DNA of 64,000 bases, taken from Macrococcoides equi (GTDB lineage Bacteria; Bacillota; Bacilli; Staphylococcales; Staphylococcaceae). Made by a program: the position numbers and the translations under genes. The notes beneath the pieces are model-generated. The model saw only the letters and a list, made by a program, of their open reading frames with translations. It made no database searches and had not been told where the DNA came from. The first letter of the stretch is position 1, and every line of letters starts with the position of its first letter. Positions 17,953-26,899 of the stretch are shown piece by piece. Location: the NCBI RefSeq assembly GCF_047425865.1, contig NZ_CP179735.1; one strand, given 5' to 3'.

Positions 17953-18495
17953 TTACTTCTTGATGGTTACTAAACCATTTTTTATATGTACAGTATCTCC
18001 TCTATGAATTGCTTCATACACTTCTTTTGAAACGACATATAGCCTTTTCTTCCCATTGTGCTCCACTTCAATTGTATAGGCTATATCATTCTGTAATAAT
18101 TGTTTAATAATGTCACGTTGATGATTGGTGCTATGTGCTGAACCATAATATGTTCCGTAGAAAATATGATTATTAACATATTGATGATGTGCAGCTCGAT
18201 ATTGAACCGGATCTTTAAATTTACTCTTTAGCGGACGCGCAAGAGTTGCCGCTCTTGTCGCGTTAATACTTTGATTTCTTGAAGTCATACTACTCATGCG
18301 AGAAGTAGTATTCATTCTGCTTACAGCATTAATTCGTGACGCATTCAACGCTGCATTACTAGATTTTGCACTAGAACTAGTGGAACTACTCGAACTACTT
18401 GTCGTCGAGCCACCTTTAGTTCCTCCGGCTTCTGTAGAATGAGTATGAATGAATAAAATTGCTATGATACATATTATTAGTTTATATACTTTCAT
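17953..18495 (-). CDS. Secreted serine-rich protein, unknown
   Basis: About 180 residues: a signal peptide (hydrophobic core LIICIIAILFI, likely cut after STEA), then a Gly/Ser/Thr low-complexity stretch, an Arg/Ser/Asn linker, and a folded C-terminal part with HHQYVNNHIFYGTYYG and a short beta-rich tail. No enzyme motif seen. ATG 18495 is preferred over the GTG at 18504, since AGGTG lies eight bases before it. It follows the lipoprotein gene by a few bases and is likely co-transcribed. Role unknown; probably cell-surface or secreted. Confidence 0.6.
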   Translation of the reverse strand: MKVYKLIICIIAILFIHTHSTEAGGTKGGSTTSSSSSSTSSSAKSSNAALNASRINAVSRMNTTSRMSSMTSRNQSINATRAATLARPLKSKFKDPVQYRAAHHQYVNNHIFYGTYYGSAHSTNHQRDIIKQLLQNDIAYTIEVEHNGKKRLYVVSKEVYEAIHRGDTVHIKNGLVTIKK

Positions 18496-18504
18496 ATATT
18501 TCAC

Positions 18505-18876
18505 CTACTTCACAACTGATTTACTCTCAACTTTAGCATCAAATTCCCCTTCATTATCAAAGATAATATATGGCTGTCTAAAAATATGGACTTCTTTCTC
18601 TTCAATTAAAGCATATGGTTTAGCTTTTTGATTCTTTAGAATATGTTCTGTTACATTCTCTGTATCAAAACGCTTTGTTTCTAATTTATCTCCCTTTTTA
18701 TAACCCACTTCCATCGACATCGTCTCATCATCACCATTATTTAATACTTCAGCATAAACTAAGTCGTATTTTTTAACTCCTTCTTCTCCTTCTTTAGGTG
18801 CTCTATTTTCTTTTTCGTTATCATCACAACCACTAAGTAGTATTGCGAGAATTAAAAATATCATTAATTTTTTCAT
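18505..18876 (-). CDS. Small lipoprotein, unknown
   Basis: A 123-residue lipoprotein: MKKLMIFLILAILLSGC, with the lipobox LLSGC putting the lipid on Cys17, then an acidic linker and a small beta-rich domain. ATG 18876 is chosen because AAAGGAG lies upstream and it gives a proper signal peptide; the longer upstream frame has no support. First gene of a pair with the secreted 17953 gene. No function recognised. Confidence 0.75.
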   Translation of the reverse strand: MKKLMIFLILAILLSGCDDNEKENRAPKEGEEGVKKYDLVYAEVLNNGDDETMSMEVGYKKGDKLETKRFDTENVTEHILKNQKAKPYALIEEKEVHIFRQPYIIFDNEGEFDAKVESKSVVK

Positions 18877-19009
18877 GCTTTTCTCTCCTTTAGAAATTAT
18901 TAACAAAGAAATATTTATCACGTACCTATCATAATAAAATCTCACAAACATTGTAAAGGAAATAAATACTAATATGGGATTTTTTGAGCGATTCTTGAAT
19001 CTTGTATTT

Positions 19010-19051
19010 AAAAATCCCATCACTGGCTTGTAAAACAGTGATGGGATTTTT
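19010..19051 (-). terminator. Terminator of the ABC exporter gene
   Basis: Perfect 16-base arms (19010-19025, 19036-19051), 10-base loop, T-run in the minus direction. Confidence 0.85.
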
Positions 19052-19071
19052 CATAATATTACTTGTAACAA

Positions 19072-20826
19072 CTAACTCACAATCTGCTCTTTCACATAAT
19101 CTCTATACAAGGCGTGTGACTGAATAAGTTCTTGATGCGTGCCTGATCCTGTAATGGTGCCTTGTTCAACAAAGTGGATTTCGTCAGCATCTACAATGGT
19201 TGATAAACGATGTGCAATAACCAGTGTTGTTCGTCCTTGCATTAACTGGTTTAATGCACGCTGAACTTGTTCTTCCGATTGTGAATCCAGTGATGCTGTC
19301 GCTTCATCCAGCATGAGTATTTTGGGATCACGCAGGAATGCTCTGGCAATTGCAATTCTTTGTTTCTGTCCACCAGATAACTTAACACCACGTTCACCAA
19401 TTTCAGTATCTAATTGCTCCGGAAAATTTTGAACAAACGAAGATGCATAAGCAAGCGATAACCCATGCCACAAATCTTCATCGCTCAGTATTCTATCTAA
19501 GCCGTACTGTAAGTTATCACGAATAGTTCCTGCAAATACAGCACTATCTTGTGATACAAAGCCGATCTGACTTCTCCATGAATGCAACGCTACATCAGAA
19601 ATATTTGTGTCACCAATGCTTATTTTGCCATCTACCGGCTCATAAAATCTTTCCAGTAATGAGAAAATCGTTGATTTACCGCCACCACTAGGTCCAACAA
19701 AAGCTACCACTGAATTTTCACGTGCTTCAAAAGATACATCCTGTAATACTGGTCGATTTGCTTCATAGTGAAATGATACTTTATCAAATCGAATGGTCTT
19801 ACCTGATACATCCTGGATAACGCCATGTGTAAGTTCTTCTGCATGCATCTCCATCAACTGCACAACACGTTCCGTTGCTCCCATGGCTTTTTGCAATTGT
19901 GAAAAGAATGTGGCAAAACTTCCTACCGGCATCATAATATTAAATAAATAGAGTAGAAACGCAACAAACTGTCCACTCGTTAAACTACCTTCCTGAACAC
20001 GTACTGCACCGTAACCTAAAACAACAACAAACAATCCAATCATCGCCGTCATCATAATGGGTTGCAGCATCGCCTCGACTTTAGCATCCTTAAGCCCAAG
20101 CTTAAAGACATTCATAATTAAATTACGTCCTGATTGCTGCTCAAAGCGCTCACCATTACTTGACTTAATTAATCGTATTTCAGATAATTTTTCACTCGCA
20201 TCTGCATTAAATGCAGCGGTTGCCGTCTGTAATTCTCGTCCAATCTTTGACATCATTCTTCCGATTGGTACCATTATCAATCCAATAACAGGAACCGCCA
20301 AAAACATTAATCCTGCCATTTTCCAGTCCATAATCAATAAGATGATCATTGAGCCAATTAACTGTATTCCACCGGCAATAAAGTTTGGAAAGTGTGACGT
20401 CATAAGTTCTTTGATGACAGTTGTATCATTAACTAATCTGGAACTTGTTTCTCCGGACTTATGATTATCATAATATGTCACAGGTAAAGTGATTAAGTGG
20501 TCCCATAACTTTTCACGTAGTCTTTTAACGGTATGTTCACCACTATATCTGAGTAAATAACTCCCTAACGCACCAAATGCTAATTGTGCTACAAAAGCGA
20601 GTACCAGCATGAATAATAACGACATGTTCATCTCTGATATACGGCTCCCGTCCACTAAATTCTTTGTGAGTTGAGGAACCACTAATGCTGCACCACTCGT
20701 GAGCAACGTAAAAAGCATACCTATTAAAAATATCTTCTTTTTAGGATTGATACTACTCACAAACTTTACAAACTCTTTTAACCTAAACTGACGGTCAGGT
20801 ATTATCTCTTTTTCATTTTGTACCAT
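19072..20826 (-). CDS. ABC exporter, fused permease and ATPase (multidrug type)
   Basis: Half-transporter of the MsbA/LmrA/BmrA type, expected to work as a homodimer exporting drugs or lipids. 584 residues from the ATG at 20826 (GGAG six bases upstream; the GTG 12 bases earlier lacks a site). The membrane domain has six helices in residues 30-310; the nucleotide-binding domain has Walker A GPSGGGKST, signature LSGGQKQR, Walker B ILMLDEAT and the switch His in IAHRLST. Substrate unknown. No regulator is adjacent. Confidence 0.9.
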   Translation of the reverse strand: MVQNEKEIIPDRQFRLKEFVKFVSSINPKKKIFLIGMLFTLLTSGAALVVPQLTKNLVDGSRISEMNMSLLFMLVLAFVAQLAFGALGSYLLRYSGEHTVKRLREKLWDHLITLPVTYYDNHKSGETSSRLVNDTTVIKELMTSHFPNFIAGGIQLIGSMIILLIMDWKMAGLMFLAVPVIGLIMVPIGRMMSKIGRELQTATAAFNADASEKLSEIRLIKSSNGERFEQQSGRNLIMNVFKLGLKDAKVEAMLQPIMMTAMIGLFVVVLGYGAVRVQEGSLTSGQFVAFLLYLFNIMMPVGSFATFFSQLQKAMGATERVVQLMEMHAEELTHGVIQDVSGKTIRFDKVSFHYEANRPVLQDVSFEARENSVVAFVGPSGGGKSTIFSLLERFYEPVDGKISIGDTNISDVALHSWRSQIGFVSQDSAVFAGTIRDNLQYGLDRILSDEDLWHGLSLAYASSFVQNFPEQLDTEIGERGVKLSGGQKQRIAIARAFLRDPKILMLDEATASLDSQSEEQVQRALNQLMQGRTTLVIAHRLSTIVDADEIHFVEQGTITGSGTHQELIQSHALYRDYVKEQIVS

Positions 20827-20871
20827 AATCTTCTCCACTTAAAAGTCATCATTGCTTTCTTTTTTAATTCA

Positions 20872-21282
20872 TTATATTTCTCGATTCACTACATTTAAAA
20901 TGCGTATCAATTGATTTTCCAGAATATCTAAATTCTGTCTAAGTGTTTTAAGTTCTCCGTGCACCCTTGCATCAGTAAAGATATTATCAAACCATACATC
21001 TAACAGCTCATCCTGAGTAGAATCAGAAATACGTAAGTCCACATCAAGATTAATATCTTTCAATTCCTGGACTGCTACATTCAAGTTGTTTTGCAATTCA
21101 CTCACCAGTTCATTGATTTGCTTAATTTTTCTTCGTTTAAAGTAACTATTAAACGCACTGCTCCCTAACATATCAAACCAACTCCAGGCATTCGCATCAT
21201 TCATTGGTTTCTTTAATCTATTAAGATTATCCAGTGCTAATTCCAACGCTTGTTTCGCTTCAATATACTCTGTACGATTCAT
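20872..21282 (-). CDS. Hypothetical helical protein
   Basis: A 136-residue, helix-rich cytosolic protein with heptad-like Leu/Ile patterns at 8-25, 55-80 and 110-132, suggesting coiled coils. A middle motif WSWFDMLGSSAFNSYFKRRKI is conserved-looking. No family recognised. ATG 21282 is used with AGGAGTG upstream. It is followed by the ABC exporter 45 bases later and may share its transcript. Confidence 0.55.
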   Translation of the reverse strand: MNRTEYIEAKQALELALDNLNRLKKPMNDANAWSWFDMLGSSAFNSYFKRRKIKQINELVSELQNNLNVAVQELKDINLDVDLRISDSTQDELLDVWFDNIFTDARVHGELKTLRQNLDILENQLIRILNVVNREI

Positions 21283-21354
21283 TGTAATCACTCCTAATTG
21301 TTATTAAACATATTTTAACAAGTAAAATATTGGATTACAAAAATTAACTAACTA

Positions 21355-21702
21355 TTATTTTGCGATATCCAGCTCTCGTTTAAGATTCTCTAATACATTT
21401 TTAGCAAACTGATTACCATAAAGCTCTACTTGACGATCAATCACTGACACTTTCACCTCATGTAAATCAGTGAGTTCATTTGTACCAGCGATACCATAAA
21501 GACTTGAAATAAATTCAAGCATATATGAAATTTTTTCACTATCACGTAAAGGGAGTAAATAATTGATTGCTTCATCAATTAAATCGTAAGCACCTTCAGG
21601 TGATAACTGCTTAATAATATTATAGAACTTCGTGTTAACTGTATCGTAATCTAAATCTTCTCCCTCATTTACTGCAAATACTTCATCAAATTTTCGCTTC
21701 AT
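21355..21702 (-). CDS. Hypothetical protein
   Basis: A 115-residue acidic, helical protein without signal peptide or known motif. GGAG precedes the ATG. It lies 70 bases inside the left end of the IS30 element, which sits directly upstream; the insertion may have changed its promoter. Role unknown. Confidence 0.5.
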   Translation of the reverse strand: MKRKFDEVFAVNEGEDLDYDTVNTKFYNIIKQLSPEGAYDLIDEAINYLLPLRDSEKISYMLEFISSLYGIAGTNELTDLHEVKVSVIDRQVELYGNQFAKNVLENLKRELDIAK

Positions 21703-21770
21703 ATCTCTTCACTCCAAAATTTAATATTCTTCTTAAACATTATACCTTTTCTATTTTTATATATATTTCG

Positions 21771-22825
21771 TTTGTCAAAATAAGCTAGACAATTTCTCAT
21801 CTTCGATGAAACTCATAAATACTTCCAATGGTGTTTTATAGCCCAGCGATTTTCTGGGACGATGATTAATATTTTGAGCAACACTAATGATATGATCATC
21901 AGTGACTGAATTAAAGTCTAATTCTTTATCTAATCCACTGCGTCTAAGTATCCCGTTAGAATGTTCATTCAATCCACGTTGCGACGGAGTGCCGGGGTCA
22001 GCAAAGAATATCGAGATATCGTGTCGGTTACAGATTGTTTTCCAGTTGGAGAATTCCTTACCACAATCGAAAGTAATCGATTTAAATATATGAGGAGGTA
22101 AAGCTGAAAACATAGAGTGAAGAGCATCTTCAATATCATCTGCCTTGCGACCTTGAGGTCGTATAGTGATAATCATCTTAGAGATTCTTTCTACTAAGAT
22201 TATGACAGCACTCCCATGATTACGGCCAATGATAGTGTCACCTTCAAGATGACCAAATTCTTGAAAGAAGAAAGGAAACTCTTCTATTCTTTCAGAAATG
22301 TGTCTTTTGAAAGCTTGTCTACCTCTTTTTTCACAATGACCATTTGGCTTCCTTTTACCTTTCATAGGTAAAGATTGTACCGAAAAGACGTTTTCCTTAA
22401 ACATTCTATAAAGAGTTTTTACAGAACAATCAATCGGGTGTTCACCTCTGCCAATAATGATGTCAGGTGCCCAGCCATCGGCTACTTTTTCTCGAATATA
22501 AGCTGACTGATTTTCTGGAAGTACTATTCTATGTCTGCCACAATTTGATTTTCTTTGCTTATACTCTTGGTAATATTCCAGTGCAGTTATACCTGTCTTA
22601 AGTGCATTTATTACGTTATAAATTGTCTGTCTTGATCGTTTCAATCTATTTGCGATTTCTTTTACCGAAAGATTTTGATGATAATATGATTCTATGAACG
22701 TGAGTTCATCCGTGTTAAGATGTTTATAGGCCATTCTGTACTAACTCCTTATGTTTTCTTTGGTCGGAAATACATATTGAGTTTAGCACAGAAGGCTTTT
22801 TTAGTTGTCTAGCTTAATTTTACAA
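21771..22825 (-). mobile_element. IS30-family insertion sequence
   Basis: A 1.05-kb element with one transposase gene. Inverted repeats of 21 bases with two mismatches are at 21772-21792 and 22805-22825; the shared core is TAAGCTAGACAA. TCG flanks both sides (21768-21770 and 22826-22828), a possible 3-base target duplication. The transposase is intact, so the element may be active or recent. The exact end could differ by one base. Confidence 0.85.
21775..22734 (-). CDS. IS30-family transposase
   Basis: A 319-residue DDE transposase. The N-terminus (residues 5-50) is a helix-turn-helix with the motif SVKEIANRLKRSRQTIYN; the catalytic residues are Asp166 (HLEGDTI), Asp223 (TFDCGKEF) and Glu257 (GLNEHSNG). 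Full length and without frame disruption. AAGGAG precedes the ATG. It ends just inside the left inverted repeat. Confidence 0.95.
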   Translation of the reverse strand: MAYKHLNTDELTFIESYYHQNLSVKEIANRLKRSRQTIYNVINALKTGITALEYYQEYKQRKSNCGRHRIVLPENQSAYIREKVADGWAPDIIIGRGEHPIDCSVKTLYRMFKENVFSVQSLPMKGKRKPNGHCEKRGRQAFKRHISERIEEFPFFFQEFGHLEGDTIIGRNHGSAVIILVERISKMIITIRPQGRKADDIEDALHSMFSALPPHIFKSITFDCGKEFSNWKTICNRHDISIFFADPGTPSQRGLNEHSNGILRRSGLDKELDFNSVTDDHIISVAQNINHRPRKSLGYKTPLEVFMSFIEDEKLSSLF

Positions 22826-22836
22826 TCGACGATAAT

Positions 22837-22862
22837 AAAAAGCACCTAAATAGATGCTTTTT
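22837..22862 (-). terminator. Terminator of the SDR gene
   Basis: 12-base arms with one mismatch (22837-22848, 22851-22862), T-run in the minus direction. It lies between the SDR stop and the IS30 end. Confidence 0.7.
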
Positions 22863-22872
22863 CGATAGCTTA

Positions 22873-23751
22873 TTAATTGATTGGTGAACCACCTGTAACA
22901 CCGTATACTTGCCCTGTAATATAACTCGCATTATCACTTGCAAGTAATACATACACATCTGCAAGTTCGACAGGTTGTCCTGCACGTTGCAGTGGTTCTT
23001 TTTGTCCGAATTCAGGTATTTTATCCTGATGTTGTCCACCACTAATCTGTAATGGTGTCCATACTGGACCTGGTGCCACACTATTTACACGAATACCTTT
23101 TGGTCCAAGTTGTGCTGCAAGTGACTTTGTCATAGAGATATTACAGCTCTTTGTCATTGCATAATCAACCAGTTGCAAGCTCGGTTTCACACCTTGAATA
23201 GAACTTGTGATAATAATGCTTGCGCCAGGTTGTAAATATTTTAGTGCCGATTGAATAGAAAAGACATTTGAGAAGACATTCACTTCAAATGTATCGCGTA
23301 ATTGTTGCTCATCTAAATTCTCGATATCATATTCATATTGTTGCATTCCTGCATTTAAAACGAGAATATCTAAACCACCTAACGCTTCATGCGCATCTAC
23401 TACAACATCTTTCGCAAACTGTTTGTCACGTAAATCACCAGGAAGCAATACACACTTCTGACCAGCTGCTTCAATCACTCGTTTAACTTCTTCAGCATCT
23501 GACTGCTCATCTGGATGATAGTTAATCGCTACATCCGCGCCTTCTTTACCATATGCAATCGCAGCAGCACGACCAATACCAGAGTCACCACCAGTGACAA
23601 GTGCCTTCTTTCCTTTCAACTTTTCTGCACCTTTATAACTCTCTTCACCACAATCAGGTACAGGTTTCATTTCACTTTGAATCCCCGGATACTCCTGAGG
23701 TTGTTTTTCAAATTTATCATTAAAATGTTTTGTTAATGGATTGTTGTTCAT
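22873..23751 (-). CDS. SDR-family oxidoreductase (general-stress type)
   Basis: A 292-residue NAD(P)-dependent short-chain dehydrogenase like the Bacillus general stress proteins YdaD/YhdF. The N-terminal extension precedes a Rossmann motif GGDSGIGRA near 53-61, NAG at about 135-137, the catalytic Ser in ITSSIQG, and YAMTK with the catalytic Tyr and Lys near 200-204. Substrate unknown; relatives are linked to oxidative or salt stress. The second of two adjacent ATGs is used for spacing to AGGAGG. Confidence 0.88.
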   Translation of the reverse strand: MNNNPLTKHFNDKFEKQPQEYPGIQSEMKPVPDCGEESYKGAEKLKGKKALVTGGDSGIGRAAAIAYGKEGADVAINYHPDEQSDAEEVKRVIEAAGQKCVLLPGDLRDKQFAKDVVVDAHEALGGLDILVLNAGMQQYEYDIENLDEQQLRDTFEVNVFSNVFSIQSALKYLQPGASIIITSSIQGVKPSLQLVDYAMTKSCNISMTKSLAAQLGPKGIRVNSVAPGPVWTPLQISGGQHQDKIPEFGQKEPLQRAGQPVELADVYVLLASDNASYITGQVYGVTGGSPIN

Positions 23752-23837
23752 CATTGTACCTCCTAATAATACTATTAGTATATATATATACCCGAATATA
23801 GCTTTCTAATTCAAAAGATAAAATAATTAAATTTAAA

Positions 23838-23867
23838 AAAGAAGGCAACCCTATGATTGCCCTCTTT
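23838..23867 (-). terminator. Terminator of the first XRE-membrane gene
   Basis: 11-base arms (23838-23848, 23857-23867) with one mismatch and a T-run in the minus direction. Confidence 0.65.
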
Positions 23868-23868
23868 A

Positions 23869-24432
23869 CTATTTGAATAAATTTAAGCTCGTTGTTGCTA
23901 AAAATATTGTTACGATAACAAAAGCTCCAACTATTACTATCATCTGGATAGTATCTTTTGGATTATTTATATTTTTAGGATTTCCTTGTGTCCCATCATC
24001 AAGAAATCTTACAATCTCTTCATAAGATTTGACGTTATGTTTGTCTTTTAATTTATCAATTTTCAAGGCATAATACAATCCGATAAACATTAAACCGAAA
24101 GTAACAAATAAACCTCCATCACCTAAATATTTTAATGCTGGCCCAATTGATATAGCTCCTAATACCATAAATACTAACATCAGCCACGAATAATGATGCA
24201 TACTGCTCTTGTCAATTACATTCCTCATTTCAACTACATCTCCTTTAACAAGTTCGTCTAAAGAAACGTCGAATAGAATACTGAGTGCAATCAAATTATG
24301 TAAATCCGGATAACTTCGTTCGTTTTCCCAATTTGATATTGTCTGACTTGATACATAAATCTTATCTGCCAAATCTGATTGAGAAAAATCCATTCTTTTT
24401 CTATAATTTCTAATTTGACTACCAACATTCAT
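23869..24432 (-). CDS. XRE regulator with transmembrane C-terminus
   Basis: A 187-residue protein: an N-terminal XRE helix-turn-helix (about 5-60) with YVSSQTISNWENERSYPD, a short linker, two helices near 80-120, a cytoplasmic loop and a C-terminal helix near 160-180. A membrane-tethered repressor whose activity may follow a signal in the envelope; no ligand is known. ATG 24432 is used since GGAG lies nine bases upstream. Next to a second protein of the same design at 24560. Confidence 0.75.
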   Translation of the reverse strand: MNVGSQIRNYRKRMDFSQSDLADKIYVSSQTISNWENERSYPDLHNLIALSILFDVSLDELVKGDVVEMRNVIDKSSMHHYSWLMLVFMVLGAISIGPALKYLGDGGLFVTFGLMFIGLYYALKIDKLKDKHNVKSYEEIVRFLDDGTQGNPKNINNPKDTIQMIVIVGAFVIVTIFLATTSLNLFK

Positions 24433-24507
24433 ATTCAACAGCTCCTTCTCATTCAACATAACTTTTCAGAGACATCTCCCGCAATCTAATATCTTTATAA
24501 TACAATA

Positions 24508-24543
24508 AAATAAAGACTATAAAACGATTTATAGTCCTTATTT
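24508..24543 (-). terminator. Terminator of the second XRE-membrane gene
   Basis: 16-base arms with one mismatch (24508-24523, 24528-24543), T-rich tail. It shows that the two XRE genes are separate units. Confidence 0.75.
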
Positions 24544-24559
24544 CCTGGGTAATTATAGT

Positions 24560-25216
24560 CTAATATTCTATTGGTTCATATTCTTTTGTCAAATTTTGAC
24601 GATAAAGAGGTGGTATTGCCTCCCACTCAACGAAAGCTATCTTGTCTACATATAAGCCTTTATGGTGAACCATAGCATAATGTCTATTATCTGGCGCTTG
24701 ACCACCTTCAAAAGTTAAAATTGATGTATCTCCAAATGGTGAATCTATAACCATCATATTTTTATATGGATCTGGAAATTGTGGCTTCTTCCTCTTTTCG
24801 TCAAATTGCTTTCCACCGTTATACGTAACTGTTTTTGGCAATGTTGTATATCCAATCTGATAGTCCATTAGTGGATTAATTCTATCAACCATTTCGTTTT
24901 TATTTTGGTATACACTAAAAAATATAAACAACCCTATAATCGATAATCCCAAAAGAATTAAAAGATATTTATATATATTCTTAAATTTTAAATCTTTATC
25001 GATTTTCTTTATCATTTCTTCATCTCCTTTTAGAAAAGTATCTAGTGACAGATTAAATACCTCCGATAACGTTATGATCATTGAAACATCAGGATATGTT
25101 CTCCCTGTTTCCCAACTTGATATTGTTTTATCAGAAACATTCAAGATATCTCCCAACTCTTTTTGTGTTAATTTATTTGTGATTCTATTTTCCTTGATTG
25201 CCTTGTTGATTTCCAT
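24560..25216 (-). CDS. XRE regulator with one transmembrane helix and an outer domain
   Basis: A 218-residue protein: XRE helix-turn-helix (about 5-60) with NVSDKTISSWETGRTYPD, then one helix (about 82-102) and a 115-residue C-terminal segment predicted outside the cell. A membrane-spanning repressor-sensor layout. The outer segment has no known family signature. ATG with GGAGG upstream. Direct neighbour of a similar gene, but the two have separate terminators. Confidence 0.75.
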   Translation of the reverse strand: MEINKAIKENRITNKLTQKELGDILNVSDKTISSWETGRTYPDVSMIITLSEVFNLSLDTFLKGDEEMIKKIDKDLKFKNIYKYLLILLGLSIIGLFIFFSVYQNKNEMVDRINPLMDYQIGYTTLPKTVTYNGGKQFDEKRKKPQFPDPYKNMMVIDSPFGDTSILTFEGGQAPDNRHYAMVHHKGLYVDKIAFVEWEAIPPLYRQNLTKEYEPIEY

Positions 25217-25291
25217 ATTAGATTGTCCTCCTCGAAATCATTATTACCTTTACTATACACTTATGCTACCTATCAAATGTAGAACCAATAA

Positions 25292-25326
25292 AAATAAGCA
25301 CTCTACGATCTGTAGAATGCTTATTT
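25292..25326 (-). terminator. Terminator of the FAD oxidoreductase gene
   Basis: 15-base arms with one mismatch (25292-25306, 25312-25326). T-rich tail in the minus direction. Confidence 0.75.
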
Positions 25327-25347
25327 GATAATATATTTTCTTATAAA

Positions 25348-26541
25348 CTATCGTTTCAACTTAAATATTTCTGATAAAGGATTGTATTTACCATCGATCA
25401 TATCTAGTAGTAACTTACTTCCGAAGGCTGAGTAAACTGTTCCGTTTCCGCCATATCCATACAACCCATATACTTCTGCATCTTCTTCAATTCTTCCAAT
25501 AAAAGGCTTGCCGTCTTTTGTCTCACCGAATCTTGCTCCATATGCATATTCAATTTCTAAAGGTAAATCCGGATGAAGTTTATTAAATGATTTAATGAGC
25601 TTCTTCCCTTGTTTTTGTATATGTTTTTCACTTGGAATTTTATCAGTTTTTTCATCTAGTCCACCAATCAACACTCTATTTCCCGGGACATGTCTAATAT
25701 ATAGATATGGTCTCGCTGATTCCCAGATCATTACTTTATCTTTCCAGAATTGTTGTTCTGAAATAGGTTGTGTCACAACTGCATAACTTGCAACAAATTC
25801 TTCACGATGAATATATTTTTTAGTTATTTTATTTTTAGCATATCCAGTTGTCATCACCAGTTTGTCTGCTGTCACTGTTTTATCTTTAAACTGACATTCA
25901 ATAAGATTATCTTTAAGTTTATATTGAATCATTTCACTGTTTTCAAGCACATCCAGATGAAAGTGGTGATGTGCATATTTCACAATTTCATTGACAAATA
26001 CATACGGATTGATTTCTGCATCTTCATGGGTAATGAGTGCATTGTATTTATCGATACCATAGTCTTCCTTTAGCTGAATTTGATTAATATAATCGACCGG
26101 GAAATCAAATTGTTTTAATGCTTCATATTCTTTTTTTATCACTTGTTTATCTCGTTTGGTAGATGCAATAAATAAACTGTCTCGCTGGATGAAACTTACG
26201 CGTGAATCGAGCTTTTTAGATAACTCTTCAATATCTTCCAATCCCTCTTTACTCGCTTTATAAAAGTGATAAGCTTCCAGTTCCCCAAAATCCTTAATAC
26301 ATTCATGCAATAATTTATCACTCATATACTGCATTAATCCTGTATTTGCCGCACTGCTGGCGCTCCCTATTTCTTGTTTATCTACAAGCAAGGTATTATA
26401 TCCCGCTTTTGATAATCTATAAGCAGTAAGTGCACCACTCATACCGCCTCCAATTACAATAACTTCATAGTGCTTTTCTATCTCATCTTTATAACTTTTC
26501 TTATGATAAGTGTCTGGCCAATATAATTTTCCATTATGCAT
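25348..26541 (-). CDS. FAD-dependent amine oxidoreductase (DAO family)
   Basis: A 397-residue flavoprotein of the D-amino-acid oxidase / glycine oxidase / gamma-glutamylputrescine oxidase family. The dinucleotide motif GGGMSGALTAYRLSKAG is near residues 31-47; the C-terminal FAD motif GLYGYGGNGTVYSAFGS is near 370. It would oxidise an amino acid or amine in the cytosol; substrate unknown. ATG 26541 is used (GAGG six to seven bases upstream); the ATG 12 bases earlier lacks a site. Single gene with its own terminator. Confidence 0.82.
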   Translation of the reverse strand: MHNGKLYWPDTYHKKSYKDEIEKHYEVIVIGGGMSGALTAYRLSKAGYNTLLVDKQEIGSASSAANTGLMQYMSDKLLHECIKDFGELEAYHFYKASKEGLEDIEELSKKLDSRVSFIQRDSLFIASTKRDKQVIKKEYEALKQFDFPVDYINQIQLKEDYGIDKYNALITHEDAEINPYVFVNEIVKYAHHHFHLDVLENSEMIQYKLKDNLIECQFKDKTVTADKLVMTTGYAKNKITKKYIHREEFVASYAVVTQPISEQQFWKDKVMIWESARPYLYIRHVPGNRVLIGGLDEKTDKIPSEKHIQKQGKKLIKSFNKLHPDLPLEIEYAYGARFGETKDGKPFIGRIEEDAEVYGLYGYGGNGTVYSAFGSKLLLDMIDGKYNPLSEIFKLKR

Positions 26542-26899
26542 ATCGCACCTCATTTTGAATTATTAGTTGTGTTGTTAATTAGTTAATTTGTTAGTTTTCT
26601 AGTTGAATGATTTTTAATTTTTGTGTTTTGTTTTACTGTATATACAAAACAATTTTACATCTAACCTTTTTCTTACTTTCTCTCAACCATACCCTGTTTA
26701 TAAATGATGTAAGCGAATTTTTAATATCCAGAAATTATAGATGCATAATAATATCAAATCGAGGGGAGATGAGGGCATCTCATCCTTATTCTCTATAACT
26801 TGTAATGTAAAATTGCCTATAATATACTTATTAAGCATATCATTCACATACTAAAAATACTGCCTACATGCAAGCATTTACTATAAAGGAGGGACTCAT
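26542..26899. other. Intergenic region between divergent genes
   Basis: About 360 bases of AT-rich sequence upstream of both the FAD oxidoreductase and the YhgE-like gene. A TATAAT at 26818-26823 may be the -10 box of the latter, but no good -35 is visible. A short plus-strand frame here has no coding character. Nothing else seen. Confidence 0.45.

Noticed and set aside
18877..19023. N-terminal extension of the 18505 lipoprotein
   Set aside because: Would hide the signal peptide and lacks a ribosome site; it is the terminator region of the ABC gene.
23776..23791. GTATA-N4-TATAC before the SDR gene as a third QsrR site
   Set aside because: Spacer is four, not five, and it is part of a plain TA repeat.
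26607..26798. 63-codon plus-strand frame
   Set aside because: No ribosome site, skewed composition, overlaps the promoter region of the FAD oxidoreductase.
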